Shown: positions 16,805 through 25,630 of the stretch, one piece after another
Layout of the letters: the number at the start of each line of letters is the position of its first letter
How positions within the stretch are numbered: position 1 is the stretch's first letter
Origin: Leptolinea sp. HRD-7
GTDB lineage: Bacteria > Chloroflexota > Anaerolineae > Anaerolineales > Anaerolineaceae
NCBI GenBank assembly: GCA_024363285.1
Contig: AP024710.1
Location: 3,318,001 to 3,382,000, forward strand
Direction: 5' to 3'
Length of the DNA: 64,000 nucleotides
Translations under genes and position numbers: made by a program
Notes under the pieces: model-generated
Seen by the model: only the letters and a program-made list of their open reading frames with translations
The model's database searches: none
What the model was told of the DNA's origin: nothing

Positions 16805-17431
16805 ATGGATATCTATGAAGCCATGCAAAAAAGAATGACAATCCGTGATTTTTCGGATAAACCGGTTGATGAGTCTGTAATCGAAAAAATCATTAATGCC
16901 GGTTTTCTCGCCCCAACCAACAATCATATGCGTGATTGGCATTTTATTTTGCTAAACGACAGAGAAAAACGCGCCAAGATTATTGAGCAGACGATGAAAC
17001 AGGTCTCACCAAAAGCGGCGCAGGGTATTGTCAATCGCTGGGGGCTGACCGATCCATCACAGCGAGACATGTATTACGATGCCATTCCCAAACAGGTTTC
17101 CATGCTCCTCACCAGCGCCTGCCTGCTACTCCCCTGCTTTCGCCAGGAAGCCAACATGCTCAAACCTAAAAGTCTGTCTGATTTGAACGGGTTTGCGTCC
17201 ATCTGGTTGTGCATTGAAAATTTACTGTTGGCAGCTGCCGCGGAAGGTGTGTTTGGCGTTACCCGCATACCATTCGATGATGAACGGGTTCAATTGAAAA
17301 ACTTCTTAAACATACCCGCCGGGTACGAAATCCCGTGCTGGATCGCGCTCGGTTACCCGGCTGACAACGCCCGCCGTGCGAGCCAGGTTCAAATCAACGT
17401 GAAAGACCGGATCCACAGAGATAGCTGGTAA
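16805..17431 (+). CDS. Nitroreductase family protein
   Basis: 208 residues of the FMN-dependent nitroreductase fold. The opening IYEAMQKRMTIRDFSDKPVDE is the usual start, with IRDF as the FMN phosphate-binding arm. APTNNHMRDWHFILL and a later VFGVTRIPFDDERVQLKNFL complete the dimer-type FMN site. It reduces small electrophiles with NAD(P)H; the natural substrate is not evident. ATG at 16805 follows GAGG by seven bases; a GTG one codon earlier is less likely. Its stop shares a base with the DUF4180 start, so the two are translated together. Confidence 0.87.
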   Translation: MDIYEAMQKRMTIRDFSDKPVDESVIEKIINAGFLAPTNNHMRDWHFILLNDREKRAKIIEQTMKQVSPKAAQGIVNRWGLTDPSQRDMYYDAIPKQVSMLLTSACLLLPCFRQEANMLKPKSLSDLNGFASIWLCIENLLLAAAAEGVFGVTRIPFDDERVQLKNFLNIPAGYEIPCWIALGYPADNARRASQVQINVKDRIHRDSW

Positions 17432-17820
17432 TGCCCCCGGTAAGAAAAGAGCTGCAGATGGAACATAATACGATACCAACAGGAAATATAACAATCGTGG
17501 AATGCATCCCCGAGAGCGGCATGGTTACAGACGAAAATTCCGCGTTAGAACTTGTCGCCATCTGCGGGGAAGAAGGCTCAGATCGCCTTCTTATCCATCA
17601 GGCAAACCTACACTCAGATTTTTTCGACCTGAAAACCGGACTGGCAGGCAAGGTATTGTTGAAACTATCGAATTATTACATCCACACCGCGGCGGTTATC
17701 CAAACAGAAATGATCGTCAGCAGACGTTTCCAGGAATTTGTTTTAGAAACGAACCAAAGGAATGACTTCAAAGTGTTTTCCAACCGTGAAGATGCCCTTA
17801 CCTGGCTGGAAAGTCTCTGA
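17431..17820 (+). CDS. DUF4180 domain protein
   Basis: 129 residues of a small uncharacterised family. Recognisable features are SALELVAICGEEGSDRLLIH, the conserved DFFDLKTGLAGKVLLKLSNY, and an end with FSNREDALTWL, matching the DUF4180 pattern as I recall it. The start overlaps the nitroreductase stop (TAATG); an in-frame ATG at 17458 is an alternative with AAGAG before it. The fold resembles STAS-like regulators in my reading, but no function is known. It is convergent with the PAS-GGDEF gene, with only five bases between the two stops. Confidence 0.75.
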   Translation: MPPVRKELQMEHNTIPTGNITIVECIPESGMVTDENSALELVAICGEEGSDRLLIHQANLHSDFFDLKTGLAGKVLLKLSNYYIHTAAVIQTEMIVSRRFQEFVLETNQRNDFKVFSNREDALTWLESL

Positions 17821-17825
17821 TAAGT

Positions 17826-18791
17826 TTATTCTCTTACCAGGTTCCGTTTATTCTGGTACATCATCTCATCCGCCAACCGAAAAATATCCACCAGATTTGA
17901 CCCTTCCTCACCAGTCGCCGAACCGATAGAAAGGTGCAGCATACCATTATCCTGATTATGGATGTTAGCACGGATACGTTTGACGATCTCAGCCGCGGTC
18001 TCTTCATTGGTTTGCGTTAACAGGATGGCAAACTCGTCACCCCCTATCCGAGCGGCAATATCATTCCCCCGAATCGAATCCTGCAGGATCATGGCTACTT
18101 TCTGGATGGCATTATCGCCCGCCGCGTGACCAAATTGATCATTGATCTGCTTTAACTTATCCATATCAGAAATAATGATGCTTACCGGGAAAAGCTGGCT
18201 CACCTGAATACGTTCCATTTCAATTTCGAAATAATGTCGGTTATACAGTCCGGTCAACGCGTCATAATTACTCAAACGTATCAATTCTTTTTCCAACAAT
18301 TTGCGTTCTGTGATCTCTTTCGATATGCATATCACCAACGCCACATTCTTATCCGAATCAAATATCGGTTTTACAGTGGTCAGATAGTAGCGGTCCTGGT
18401 CTGGCCGTGGAACCCTTACCTCGATCGTCCGGATTTCTCCACTGGCAAATACGTCTTTTACTACGGCAAATCGTTTGTCCGCCTCATCCTGGGGGAATAC
18501 ATCCCATATCTTGTGGTGAATGATCTCTTCAGGTGATTTACAAACTCCTTCGGCGAAGGCGTAATTGACATACTGATATTCTCCATCACGGGAAAAGGAA
18601 AATATCGGGTCGCTTGATCCATCTAACAAAACTTTATATTTTTCTTCATTGAGCATTAACCCGGCGAGCCGCTCATTTTGTTTCCGCAATTCGCTTTCAA
18701 GTTGTTGCACGCGAGACTGCAACTCATCCACTTTATGCTGCAATTCATCTTTGGTGACATCCTTGATGGAAAATGACTCAGATGATTTCAT
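17826..18791 (-). CDS. PAS-GGDEF diguanylate cyclase
   Basis: 321 residues without membrane segments. A coiled coil (about 10-45, HKVDELQSRVQQLESEL) leads into a PAS domain (about 48-165) with its PAC tail ending in CISKEITERK, then a GGDEF domain (about 170-320). The active site is intact (ARIGGDEFAILL), and RGND five residues before it is a product-inhibition I-site. It should make cyclic di-GMP in response to a signal read by the PAS domain. GAGGAACT precedes the ATG. It is a single-gene unit. Confidence 0.9.
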   Translation of the reverse strand: MKSSESFSIKDVTKDELQHKVDELQSRVQQLESELRKQNERLAGLMLNEEKYKVLLDGSSDPIFSFSRDGEYQYVNYAFAEGVCKSPEEIIHHKIWDVFPQDEADKRFAVVKDVFASGEIRTIEVRVPRPDQDRYYLTTVKPIFDSDKNVALVICISKEITERKLLEKELIRLSNYDALTGLYNRHYFEIEMERIQVSQLFPVSIIISDMDKLKQINDQFGHAAGDNAIQKVAMILQDSIRGNDIAARIGGDEFAILLTQTNEETAAEIVKRIRANIHNQDNGMLHLSIGSATGEEGSNLVDIFRLADEMMYQNKRNLVRE

Positions 18792-18895
18792 AGTTCCTCA
18801 GGGAAAACCAGGATAACAACATAATCAGAAAAAAAACCGAAATAAAACATTCCAATCAAAACAATTACATTATTAATAATCATAACCAAAAAAGG

Positions 18896-18930
18896 TCAAC
18901 AGTCCAAATGGAATCCGGTACAATACCGGT
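18896..18930 (+). promoter_or_regulatory. Candidate leaderless promoter of the SUI1-like gene
   Basis: TCAACA (18896-18901), 17 bases, TACAAT (18919-18924), then six bases to the ATG at 18931. No Shine-Dalgarno sequence fits in that space, so transcription would start at or next to the start codon. The -10 box is also the core of an inverted repeat, CCGGTA-CAA-TACCGG. Confidence 0.5.
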
Positions 18931-19281
18931 ATGAGAGATGAAAACCCGACAGTTTATACGACTTCTTCCGGAAGAATGTGCCCCAGATGCGGCAAACCGG
19001 TGGATTCATGTGTTTGTCGAAAAGCCGTTGTGCCTGCCGGTGACGGCATTGTGCGCATTTTCCGCGATTCAAAAGCCCGCAAAGGTAAAACCGTTACATT
19101 AATTAAAGGGCTTAGGCTAAACGAAAAAGCTCTTCACGACCTTCATTCAGATTTGAAACGCATGTGCGGTTCAGGAGGAGCAATCAAAGATGGTGTCCTG
19201 GAAATCCAGGGTGACCACCGTGACACGGTCTTTGCTGAATTAAAGAAACGGGGTTTCACCGTAAAATTGGCCGGCGGTTGA
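18931..19281 (+). CDS. SUI1/eIF1-like translation factor (YciH family)
   Basis: 116 residues. The C-terminal 75 residues match the SUI1 fold: RKGKTVTLIKGL, then LHDLHSDLKRMCGSGGAIKD and VLEIQGDHRDTVFAELKKRGF. The N-terminal part has CPRCGKPVDSCVC, a probable zinc knuckle found in many bacterial and archaeal members. E. coli YciH can act on translation initiation fidelity in vitro; the role in bacteria is poorly known. A -10 box lies only six bases before the start codon and no ribosome site is visible, so its mRNA may be leaderless. A terminator follows. Confidence 0.9.
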   Translation: MRDENPTVYTTSSGRMCPRCGKPVDSCVCRKAVVPAGDGIVRIFRDSKARKGKTVTLIKGLRLNEKALHDLHSDLKRMCGSGGAIKDGVLEIQGDHRDTVFAELKKRGFTVKLAGG

Positions 19282-19295
19282 TAAACAAATTAGTT

Positions 19296-19326
19296 GAGCC
19301 TGTTCGAAAAGAAAACGAACAGGCTC
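19296..19326 (+). terminator. Terminator of the SUI1-like gene
   Basis: GAGCCTGTTCG (19296-19306) and CGAACAGGCTC (19316-19326) form a perfect 11-base stem with a nine-base loop, followed by ATTTCTC, 15 bases after the stop codon. Confidence 0.75.
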
Positions 19327-19423
19327 ATTTCTCATCAGCGGCTTATTATGCCCTGGTGGTACCTCAATTTATGAGAAAATTTCTCTCTTTGTTCTATACA
19401 TACGGGAATATACAATAAAAGTT

Positions 19424-20422
19424 GTGCGAGTTCGGCTGATGAATAACAAGAATAAAACCAGGCTGCGCCAATTGACAGGATTTTTACTTGCCGTGATGGC
19501 TTTTTTTAGTTCCGCCTTTACACGCCAGACTGGCAGCCTGAACTTTAACGCGTTTGATGTGATCAGTGCCGTTAATCTTCTGCGCGCATCCCACGGACTA
19601 CCGGCATTGACGATCAATACAGCTTTAATGGCAGCCGCGCAATCGCATTCCGAGTACCAGGCATCCATCCGTACATCCAGTCACACCGATGCCTCTGGCA
19701 ATATAGTAACCGGGCGTGTGATAGCCAGTGGGTATGGTTCAGGCGCAGATATAGTGGCCGGTGAGAATGTCGCCGCGTTAACTATTGGTACAGAAAATTC
19801 GGTCTCTATTATTGTCAATGAAATTTGGGCAGATCCCGTCCATCGAGGTGCCATGCTTAACCGAAAATACACCGATATCGGCGTGGGTGTCGCCAGTGAT
19901 GGATCCATGGTGTATATCACATTGAATGTTGCCGGTATAAAAGGAGGCGCAGCAACGACGCCTGCCGCACAAGCCGGAGCGGTGGGAGGAGGAATGAACC
20001 CGCCGATATTACCCCGGGTTACATCCACACCATTGGCGGATGGCACTGTGTATCACCTGGTTGGATACGGGCAAACCCTGGGAACAATCGCCGGGATGTA
20101 CGGAGTAACCGTTCAGCAGCTTGTCGATAGGAACAATGTTGACCCTGACAGGATATACGCGGGACAAAAATTGTGGATTATGAAGGTGAATACACCCACA
20201 ACCCCGCCTACAGAACTACCCTCTCTGACAACCATCCCGACAGAGTCGCCTGCTGCCACGTTCACGCTGGAACCGGATCTCACCATAACCCCTCCACACG
20301 AGCCTCCAGCAGAGAATAATACGCGCAACCTGGGAATGGTCATCATTTTTTTAATAATGGGCTGTTTCCTCTTATATATGCTCATAATCTGGAGCAAACC
20401 GTCAAACTCTGTGCATCCATAA
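19424..20422 (+). CDS. CAP/SCP-domain protein with LysM and C-terminal membrane anchor
   Basis: About 330 residues. A signal-like N-terminal helix (LTGFLLAVMAFFSSAF) is followed by a CAP domain (about 45-180) with HSEYQAS, HTDASG, GENVAAL and WADPVHRGAMLNRKYTDIGVG, then a LysM repeat (about 210-255, YHLVGYGQTLGTIAGMYG to AGQKLWIM), a Thr/Pro-rich linker, and a C-terminal helix (GMVIIFLIMGCFLLYMLII). It is probably an envelope protein bound to glycan and tethered to the membrane. The GTG at 19424 lies eight bases after TACAAT (19411-19416), suggesting a leaderless start; ATG at 19439 is the alternative. Confidence 0.85.
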   Translation: MRVRLMNNKNKTRLRQLTGFLLAVMAFFSSAFTRQTGSLNFNAFDVISAVNLLRASHGLPALTINTALMAAAQSHSEYQASIRTSSHTDASGNIVTGRVIASGYGSGADIVAGENVAALTIGTENSVSIIVNEIWADPVHRGAMLNRKYTDIGVGVASDGSMVYITLNVAGIKGGAATTPAAQAGAVGGGMNPPILPRVTSTPLADGTVYHLVGYGQTLGTIAGMYGVTVQQLVDRNNVDPDRIYAGQKLWIMKVNTPTTPPTELPSLTTIPTESPAATFTLEPDLTITPPHEPPAENNTRNLGMVIIFLIMGCFLLYMLIIWSKPSNSVHP

Positions 20423-20491
20423 TCTATCCGCCAACCCCAAGACCCCGTATAATCGAGCTATCTTTTTTAACACCCCTGTTGCAGGTTATCC

Positions 20492-21136
20492 ATGACAAAA
20501 AAGCTCATTCTGGTTGCGGGAAATATTGGTTCAGGAAAAACATCATTAACCGAACGAATCGGCCAAAATCTAGGCTGGCGTACAGCATACGAATCCGTGG
20601 CGGATAACCCGTACCTTCCCAATTTTTATGCCGACATGCGGTCCTGGGCGTTTCACCTGCAGGTATATTTTCTCGGGCACCGTGCTCGTCAACACATGGA
20701 TCTGTGGAATGACGAACGCTCAGCCATCGTTGACCGCAGTATCTATGAAGACGCGTTCATTTTCGCCCGCGCGCTAAACAAAATGGGGAACCTGACAGAG
20801 CTTGACTATAAATCGTATCTTTCTGTTTTTGACCTTGTGATAAAAAGTCTTCCGGTACCATCGTTGTTAGTTTATTTAAAATGTCCTGTACCTTTACTAA
20901 TGGAACGGATCCATAGCCGCGCCAGAGAGATGGAAAGCACTATCACCGCCGACTATCTGAGTCTACTGGATAGTTATTATGAAGACTGGTTGTCGTCTTT
21001 TGATCTTTGCCCGGTACTTACATTGCGAACAGACGATCTCGATTTTGTGCATAAACCAGAACACATGAAACTGGTGATTTCTACCATACAAGAAAAATTA
21101 GCCGGTAGAGAAGAACTCTCTTTTAAGAATAGTTGA
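20492..21136 (+). CDS. Deoxynucleoside kinase
   Basis: 214 residues. The P-loop is GNIGSGKTSL near the N-terminus. A DRS motif (VDRSIYEDAFIFA) and the lid region YLKCPVPLLMERIHSRAREME follow, as in the deoxyadenosine/deoxyguanosine kinase group. It phosphorylates deoxynucleosides for salvage with a nucleoside triphosphate; which base is preferred is not clear. TATAAT near 20448 and AGGT before the ATG provide expression signals. It stands alone ahead of the ECF sigma operon. Confidence 0.9.
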   Translation: MTKKLILVAGNIGSGKTSLTERIGQNLGWRTAYESVADNPYLPNFYADMRSWAFHLQVYFLGHRARQHMDLWNDERSAIVDRSIYEDAFIFARALNKMGNLTELDYKSYLSVFDLVIKSLPVPSLLVYLKCPVPLLMERIHSRAREMESTITADYLSLLDSYYEDWLSSFDLCPVLTLRTDDLDFVHKPEHMKLVISTIQEKLAGREELSFKNS

Positions 21137-21167
21137 TAAAAACACGGTAAATTTGAGGGGATTTGGT

Positions 21168-21194
21168 GCAACCAAACTGGATTTACTCCGTATA
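21168..21194 (+). promoter_or_regulatory. Candidate ECF-type promoter before the sigma factor operon
   Basis: GCAACC (21168-21173) and CGTATA (21189-21194) are 15 bases apart, about 31 bases before the sigma gene. The AAC core at -35 and CGT at -10 resemble promoters read by ECF sigma factors, and such operons are often self-activating. No good housekeeping promoter is seen here. Confidence 0.4.
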
Positions 21195-21224
21195 CTTTCA
21201 TAGAGAAACTTACAGGAGTTATCG

Positions 21225-21812
21225 TTGATCACAGAAGAAAACACCTGGTTGGTTGATGCCATCCAGGGAAACATGGACGCATTTACGCAGCTGGTCGAGA
21301 CCTATCAACGACCGGTTTTTAACCTCTGCTACCGCATGCTGGGAGATGCCCAGGAAGCGGAAGACGCGGCACAGGAGACATTCTGGCGTGCTTATCAGGG
21401 AATCAAAAAATACGACCAATCCAGGTCATTTGCCACATGGCTGCTTTCTATCGCGGCGCATTATTGCATTGACCAGCAGCGCAAGCGAAAACTTCCCATG
21501 GTTGATATTGATCTTCTCCCTGAAGAAGATGCGCCAGACCCATCGCCCAACCCTGAAAAGGTGATCAGCAAGCAGATGGAAAATAAGATTCTTCACAAAT
21601 TGTTAGACAAGCTGCAGCCTCAGGATCGCGCAGCTATCATTTTAAGGTATTGGTATGAAATGTCAGAAGATGAAATAGCATCAACGTTACAACTTACAGC
21701 CAGCGCGGTTAAAAGCCGGCTATTCCGTGCCAGAAGACAGCTGGCCGAAGAATACCAGAATTCTCCGCAGGCAGTATTTGAAAGGAGTCCTCATGGAACA
21801 CCAGCCATTTGA
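21225..21812 (+). CDS. ECF-type RNA polymerase sigma factor
   Basis: 195 residues with only regions sigma-2 and sigma-4. Region 2 runs DAFTQLVETYQRPVFNLCYRM and continues to EDAAQETFWRAYQ and FATWLLSIAAHYCIDQQRKRK. Region 4 holds LQPQDRAAIILRYWYEMSEDE with a helix-turn-helix ending SAVKSRLFRARRQLAEEY. Start is TTG at 21225 with AGGAG six bases before it. The anti-sigma gene begins inside its last 20 bases. The operon context (anti-sigma, membrane protein, lipoprotein) suggests an envelope-stress regulon. Confidence 0.92.
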   Translation: MITEENTWLVDAIQGNMDAFTQLVETYQRPVFNLCYRMLGDAQEAEDAAQETFWRAYQGIKKYDQSRSFATWLLSIAAHYCIDQQRKRKLPMVDIDLLPEEDAPDPSPNPEKVISKQMENKILHKLLDKLQPQDRAAIILRYWYEMSEDEIASTLQLTASAVKSRLFRARRQLAEEYQNSPQAVFERSPHGTPAI

Positions 21813-22332
21813 AAACTGGATACTCTCAGAAACACCCCTCACTTCCTCGCAGGAAACAGATCTCGAAAATCATCTCGCGATTTGTTCTCACTGCCGTACG
21901 ATCAAAGAAGGCATTTTATCGGTTGAAGACCTCTTTCGGTCAGCTACATTTGAATCACCTTCTCCGGGTTTTGCCCAACGGTTTAAAGTAATGGCCGTCC
22001 AACGGGAAGAAGATGCCCGCCGAATGCAATCCTACTTTTTTCTCGGATGGACGTTAATCGCCACCGTCATCGTTTCTTTAGGATATATCGGTACGCTTAT
22101 GTTAACCAGTTCACCGGCGAGCGTGATCTCAGATATTATGTCTTCGGCTGTTACAGCAGCCTATCAGTTTGACAAAATGATCCTATTATTAAAAACCTGG
22201 ATGCAGGTTATTCCACTGCCAATAACCCTCGCTATAGTTGCCGGGTCGGCTGGATTGGTTGTCTTATTGACCAGTGGATGGGTCATTTCCGTGTGGAAAG
22301 TATCCACACAAGGAGTTAAAACAAATGAATAG
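21793..22332 (+). CDS. Zinc-finger anti-sigma factor
   Basis: 179 residues. The N-terminus has HLAICSHC, the His-x3-Cys-x2-Cys zinc signature of ZAS anti-sigma domains (about residue 28-35). Two membrane helices follow (SYFFLGWTLIATVIVSLGYI and PITLAIVAGSAGLVVLLTS), so it is membrane-bound. It should hold the ECF sigma factor inactive until an envelope signal arrives. ATG at 21793 is chosen because AAAGGAG lies just before it; this gives a 20-base overlap with the sigma gene. Confidence 0.88.
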   Translation: MEHQPFENWILSETPLTSSQETDLENHLAICSHCRTIKEGILSVEDLFRSATFESPSPGFAQRFKVMAVQREEDARRMQSYFFLGWTLIATVIVSLGYIGTLMLTSSPASVISDIMSSAVTAAYQFDKMILLLKTWMQVIPLPITLAIVAGSAGLVVLLTSGWVISVWKVSTQGVKTNE

Positions 22333-23476
22333 AAAAAGAACTCTGGTTTCCCTTCTTATCAGCCTGGTGACTTTGTCTGTTGTTTTGACAGGATGTAACA
22401 GCACATCTCAGCAGGGCGACAAATTCATTATGGGTGGAACATATCGTCTGGCTGAAAATGAGACCATCAATGGTGATCTGTCCATCTTTGGTGGCGCTGT
22501 GAGCCTTGAAAAAGGCTCGACCATCAATGGAAATGTCATTTTGATCGGCGGAAGTGTTAACGCGGCCGGCGTGATTAATGGTGGAATTGACGGCCTTGGC
22601 GGTTCAATTAACCTCGGTGATACAGCCATTGTTTACGGTGATATCACCACAGTTGGAGCCACAGTCAATAAATCAAATTCTGCCATCGTACAGGGGAAAG
22701 TTACTTCACAATCTGAAGCCGGACTTGAACTTCCAGATCTCCCCAAGATGGTTAAACCGTCAATTGTCCGCCCGTTTGGTGACATCATGGGCGCTCTGTC
22801 TCGTTCCCTGGTTATTGCTCTGCTGGCAGTACTGGTAGTCCTATTTCTTCCCCGGCAGACAAAGAATGTCAGTATTTCAATTGAAGAAAATACAGCCTCC
22901 AGCAGCGCGATAGGCTTGTTGACCTGGATACTGGCGCCCTTTGTGATCATTCTTTTAGTGATCACTTTAATCCTCATTCCCATTGCTTTAATCGCGGCTG
23001 TAGTTTTTGGCCTTGGCGTATTGTTCGGGTGGATTGCCATTGGCTCGATTCTCGGCGATCGCCTGGCCGAACTACTAAAAGCACAGTGGGCGCCAGCCGT
23101 ATCAGCCGGCTTTGGCACATTCGTTCTCTCATTAGTCTCTGCTATGTTCGAAGCCATTCCCTGTGTCGGTTGGGTTATTCCGTTTCTTATCATGCTGGTA
23201 GCCACTGGAGGCATTGTAATGTCCGCTTTCGGGACACGCGTTATCCGAAAATCATCAGGCGAACCATCCGCAACCGTTATCAATCCAAGGCCGATCTACC
23301 CGACTTCGCCTGTCTCAAAGACAGTCGTCGAATCCCACTTTGTAGATAGTTCAAAATCTGTTCCCCCTGATGAAGATCCAGTTCCTCCGGTAAAAGAAAG
23401 GCGATCTGTACTGAAGAAACACACGGATAAAACGGATGCTGCGTCATTCCAGGAAGAAAATAAACAAAGTGAGTAG
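22325..23476 (+). CDS. Bactofilin-like polytopic membrane protein
   Basis: 383 residues. A lipoprotein-type leader ends at LTGC (about residue 25). A beta-helix-like region follows (about 30-130) with repeats such as GDLSIFGGAVSLEKGSTING and GNVILIGGSVNAAGVING, resembling the bactofilin / polymer-forming pattern. Four hydrophobic helices come next (about 165-320), then a charged tail. The start overlaps the anti-sigma stop by eight bases and has AAGGAG upstream. It is likely an envelope target or sensor in the ECF regulon. How the lipid anchor and the later helices are arranged is unclear. Confidence 0.75.
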   Translation: MNRKRTLVSLLISLVTLSVVLTGCNSTSQQGDKFIMGGTYRLAENETINGDLSIFGGAVSLEKGSTINGNVILIGGSVNAAGVINGGIDGLGGSINLGDTAIVYGDITTVGATVNKSNSAIVQGKVTSQSEAGLELPDLPKMVKPSIVRPFGDIMGALSRSLVIALLAVLVVLFLPRQTKNVSISIEENTASSSAIGLLTWILAPFVIILLVITLILIPIALIAAVVFGLGVLFGWIAIGSILGDRLAELLKAQWAPAVSAGFGTFVLSLVSAMFEAIPCVGWVIPFLIMLVATGGIVMSAFGTRVIRKSSGEPSATVINPRPIYPTSPVSKTVVESHFVDSSKSVPPDEDPVPPVKERRSVLKKHTDKTDAASFQEENKQSE

Positions 23477-23489
23477 CGGAAACAGGAAA

Positions 23490-24365
23490 ATGAAAAAGTT
23501 ATTACCCCTTGTGATTATCTTCACGGTAGCTCTCTCTTCACTGGCTTGCAGTTTTACTATTCAGGTTCCGGAGACTAAAACCGGCCCGGATACTACAACT
23601 GAGATAAATGAGGCGTATCCCGATACCGGCGTCACCACTGAATTGTCTATCGAAATGGGCGGAGGGTCGCTTACCATTGGAGAAGGTTCCGGTAAACTTG
23701 TTGAGGGGCAGATCACTACCAATGTCCCAACCTGGAACCCGGAAGTCATTCGCTCAGACGAAAAGGTCACCCTCACCCAGAGCAGCGCGGATAAATCGCT
23801 TACCATCCCTTCGGGAAAATTGAAGAACGAATGGGACTTAAAACTGGGGACGAAGGAACCCATCGCGTTGGAAATAAAAGCAGGCGCGTATAAAAGCGAT
23901 ATCACCTTTGGCAGTGTCCCGCTGACCGATCTTTCTATCGAAGACGGCGCATCACAGACCAGGATAGTGTTTAACAAACCCAATTCTCAGGTTATGGATA
24001 CATTCATCTATCATACCGGCGCGTCTCAGGTTTCTTTGATCAATCTGGGGAACGCGAATTTTAAAGAAATGGTTTTTGAGAGCGGAGCGGGTTCATACAC
24101 TCTTGACTTTAGCGGTCAATTAAAACAGGATGCGACAGTCGATATTGAAAGTGGACTGAGTAATATGAAGATCATTGTTCCCGCTGAAACCAATGCCGTG
24201 ATCTCCCTTTCCGGAGGAGTAAACAATGTATCATTGAAAGGCACGTGGACTGTGGACTCCAATGAATATAAAACACAGAGTTCTAATGGCCCCAGATTGG
24301 AAATAAACATTAATATGGGTGTTGGAAATTTGGAGTTGATTTCTCAAAAAAGCAATACCTTATAA
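23490..24365 (+). CDS. Toast-rack / adhesin-like lipoprotein
   Basis: 291 residues. The leader MKKLLPLVIIFTVALSSLAC carries a lipobox, so the mature protein is lipid-anchored outside the membrane. The rest is a single right-handed beta structure with repeated strand-turn units: ELSIEMGGGSLTIGEGSG, then FGSVPLTDLSIEDGASQTRI, FESGAGSYTLDFSG and SGLSNMKIIVPA, as in toast-rack and DUF4097/LiaF-type envelope proteins. ATG at 23490 follows AGGA. It is the last gene of the ECF operon and ends at a strong terminator. Its ligand is not known. Confidence 0.78.
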   Translation: MKKLLPLVIIFTVALSSLACSFTIQVPETKTGPDTTTEINEAYPDTGVTTELSIEMGGGSLTIGEGSGKLVEGQITTNVPTWNPEVIRSDEKVTLTQSSADKSLTIPSGKLKNEWDLKLGTKEPIALEIKAGAYKSDITFGSVPLTDLSIEDGASQTRIVFNKPNSQVMDTFIYHTGASQVSLINLGNANFKEMVFESGAGSYTLDFSGQLKQDATVDIESGLSNMKIIVPAETNAVISLSGGVNNVSLKGTWTVDSNEYKTQSSNGPRLEININMGVGNLELISQKSNTL

Positions 24366-24371
24366 AAAAAG

Positions 24372-24408
24372 GAGCCGTTCGGTAAAAGAAACGAACGGCT
24401 CTCTTTTT
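24372..24408. terminator. Terminator of the ECF sigma operon
   Basis: GAGCCGTTCG (24372-24381) and CGAACGGCTC (24392-24401) form a perfect stem followed by TCTTTTT. The upstream side has seven A residues, so it can also serve the convergent VIT1-type gene that ends at 24414. Confidence 0.88.
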
Positions 24409-24413
24409 ATGAG

Positions 24414-25535
24414 TTACCCGGCTACACTGACCCCGATTAGTTTTCCAATACCGAATGTAATTGCGGCAGCCATTAATCCAAAAACGACCATACGTGTTCC
24501 CGAATATAGTACAGTCTTTCCGGTAAAAAGAGTGATAGCGGCTCCAACGCCAAAAAGAGCCAATCCGCTCAAAACGACGCTAATAATAAATGCGGTTGTT
24601 CCTCCGGCAAAAATATACGGCAGCACAGGAACGATGGCACCGATGGAAAACAGAACAAACGATGTGATAGCTGCTTCCCAGGCTGATCCCCCCAATTCCG
24701 ATGGGTCAATATTCAATTCCTCTTTGGCTAGCGTTTCAATAGCTTTTTCGCGATCAGACATGATCTGCTTTGCGATCATTGACGCCTGTTCGGCTGATAG
24801 ACCGCGTGATTGATAAATCAATGATAACTCTTCCTCCTCCTCCTCAGGAGCAGATTCCACTTCTTCACGTTCAATTTTTATTTGATTCATATATAGTTCA
24901 CGAGAACTTTGTACGGATAACCATTCTCCAAGCGCCATAGAACAGGCTCCGGCAAGCAAGCCAGCCAATCCGGTAATTAATATGGATTGATTCGAAAGTG
25001 ATGCGCCAGCTACACCCATCACCAGACTCAAATTTGAGACAAGGCCGTCATTGGCGCCCATAACCGCCGCCCGTAATGCGTTCCCACCTGCCGCTTTATG
25101 CCTGCCTTCAAGCTGTGCGACATTCCCCGCTGATACTCCTTTTCCGGTTTCTGACGCGATTGAATTAATCAAACGGGAGTGACTTTTTTCTTCCGCACTC
25201 ATACCAGAAGTACCGGCTATATTTGAATAAGCATCGGCGCCGTTTTGTTCACCAGCCTGCAGTGAAGATAAGACAGATTCGGGCCCAAACCGGTTAACCA
25301 TCCAGGCTAAGATTCGTGTTCGAAGTGTAGGTCGAAAGGCAGGTAGAACACCGCCCTGTTCTGTATAATTCTTTGCCCAACGATCGGCATGTTTTTCTTC
25401 AACATCTGCCATTTTTGAATAAACAACGGAAAGTGGTGATTCGCCATACTTTATGGCGATCTGTTTATAAAGATAGGCGGTGTTTCGTTCTTCATACCAG
25501 AAAGCTAACATTTTTTCTTTGGTAAGTTCAGTCAT
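24414..25535 (-). CDS. Ferritin-like domain - VIT1/CCC1 metal transporter
   Basis: 373 residues. An N-terminal rubrerythrin-like four-helix part (about 1-140) has Glu/His metal positions (WYEERNTAYLYKQIA, ADVEEKHADRWAKNY). The VIT1 part follows with the signature LRAAVMGANDGLVSNLSLVMG and five membrane helices, including an acidic cytoplasmic loop (ESAPEEEEEEL). Such fusions (erythrin-VIT1, MbfA group) export or sequester Fe2+ or Mn2+. Family knowledge suggests iron export under peroxide or iron stress; no Fur-type box is obvious at its start. It is convergent with the ECF operon. Confidence 0.88.
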   Translation of the reverse strand: MTELTKEKMLAFWYEERNTAYLYKQIAIKYGESPLSVVYSKMADVEEKHADRWAKNYTEQGGVLPAFRPTLRTRILAWMVNRFGPESVLSSLQAGEQNGADAYSNIAGTSGMSAEEKSHSRLINSIASETGKGVSAGNVAQLEGRHKAAGGNALRAAVMGANDGLVSNLSLVMGVAGASLSNQSILITGLAGLLAGACSMALGEWLSVQSSRELYMNQIKIEREEVESAPEEEEEELSLIYQSRGLSAEQASMIAKQIMSDREKAIETLAKEELNIDPSELGGSAWEAAITSFVLFSIGAIVPVLPYIFAGGTTAFIISVVLSGLALFGVGAAITLFTGKTVLYSGTRMVVFGLMAAAITFGIGKLIGVSVAG

Positions 25536-25630
25536 ATTATTTAGACCCTTTCATTGATATGTACATCCATTTATTATAGTTGTTGTCAGTGACTTGCCAA
25601 AGTCTATCCTACCCGTTATGATTATGTTCT

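Noticed and set aside
22633..23283. Minus-strand frame opposite the bactofilin-like gene (216 residues)
   Set aside because: Low-quality composition and complete overlap with an operon gene that has a clear start and signals.
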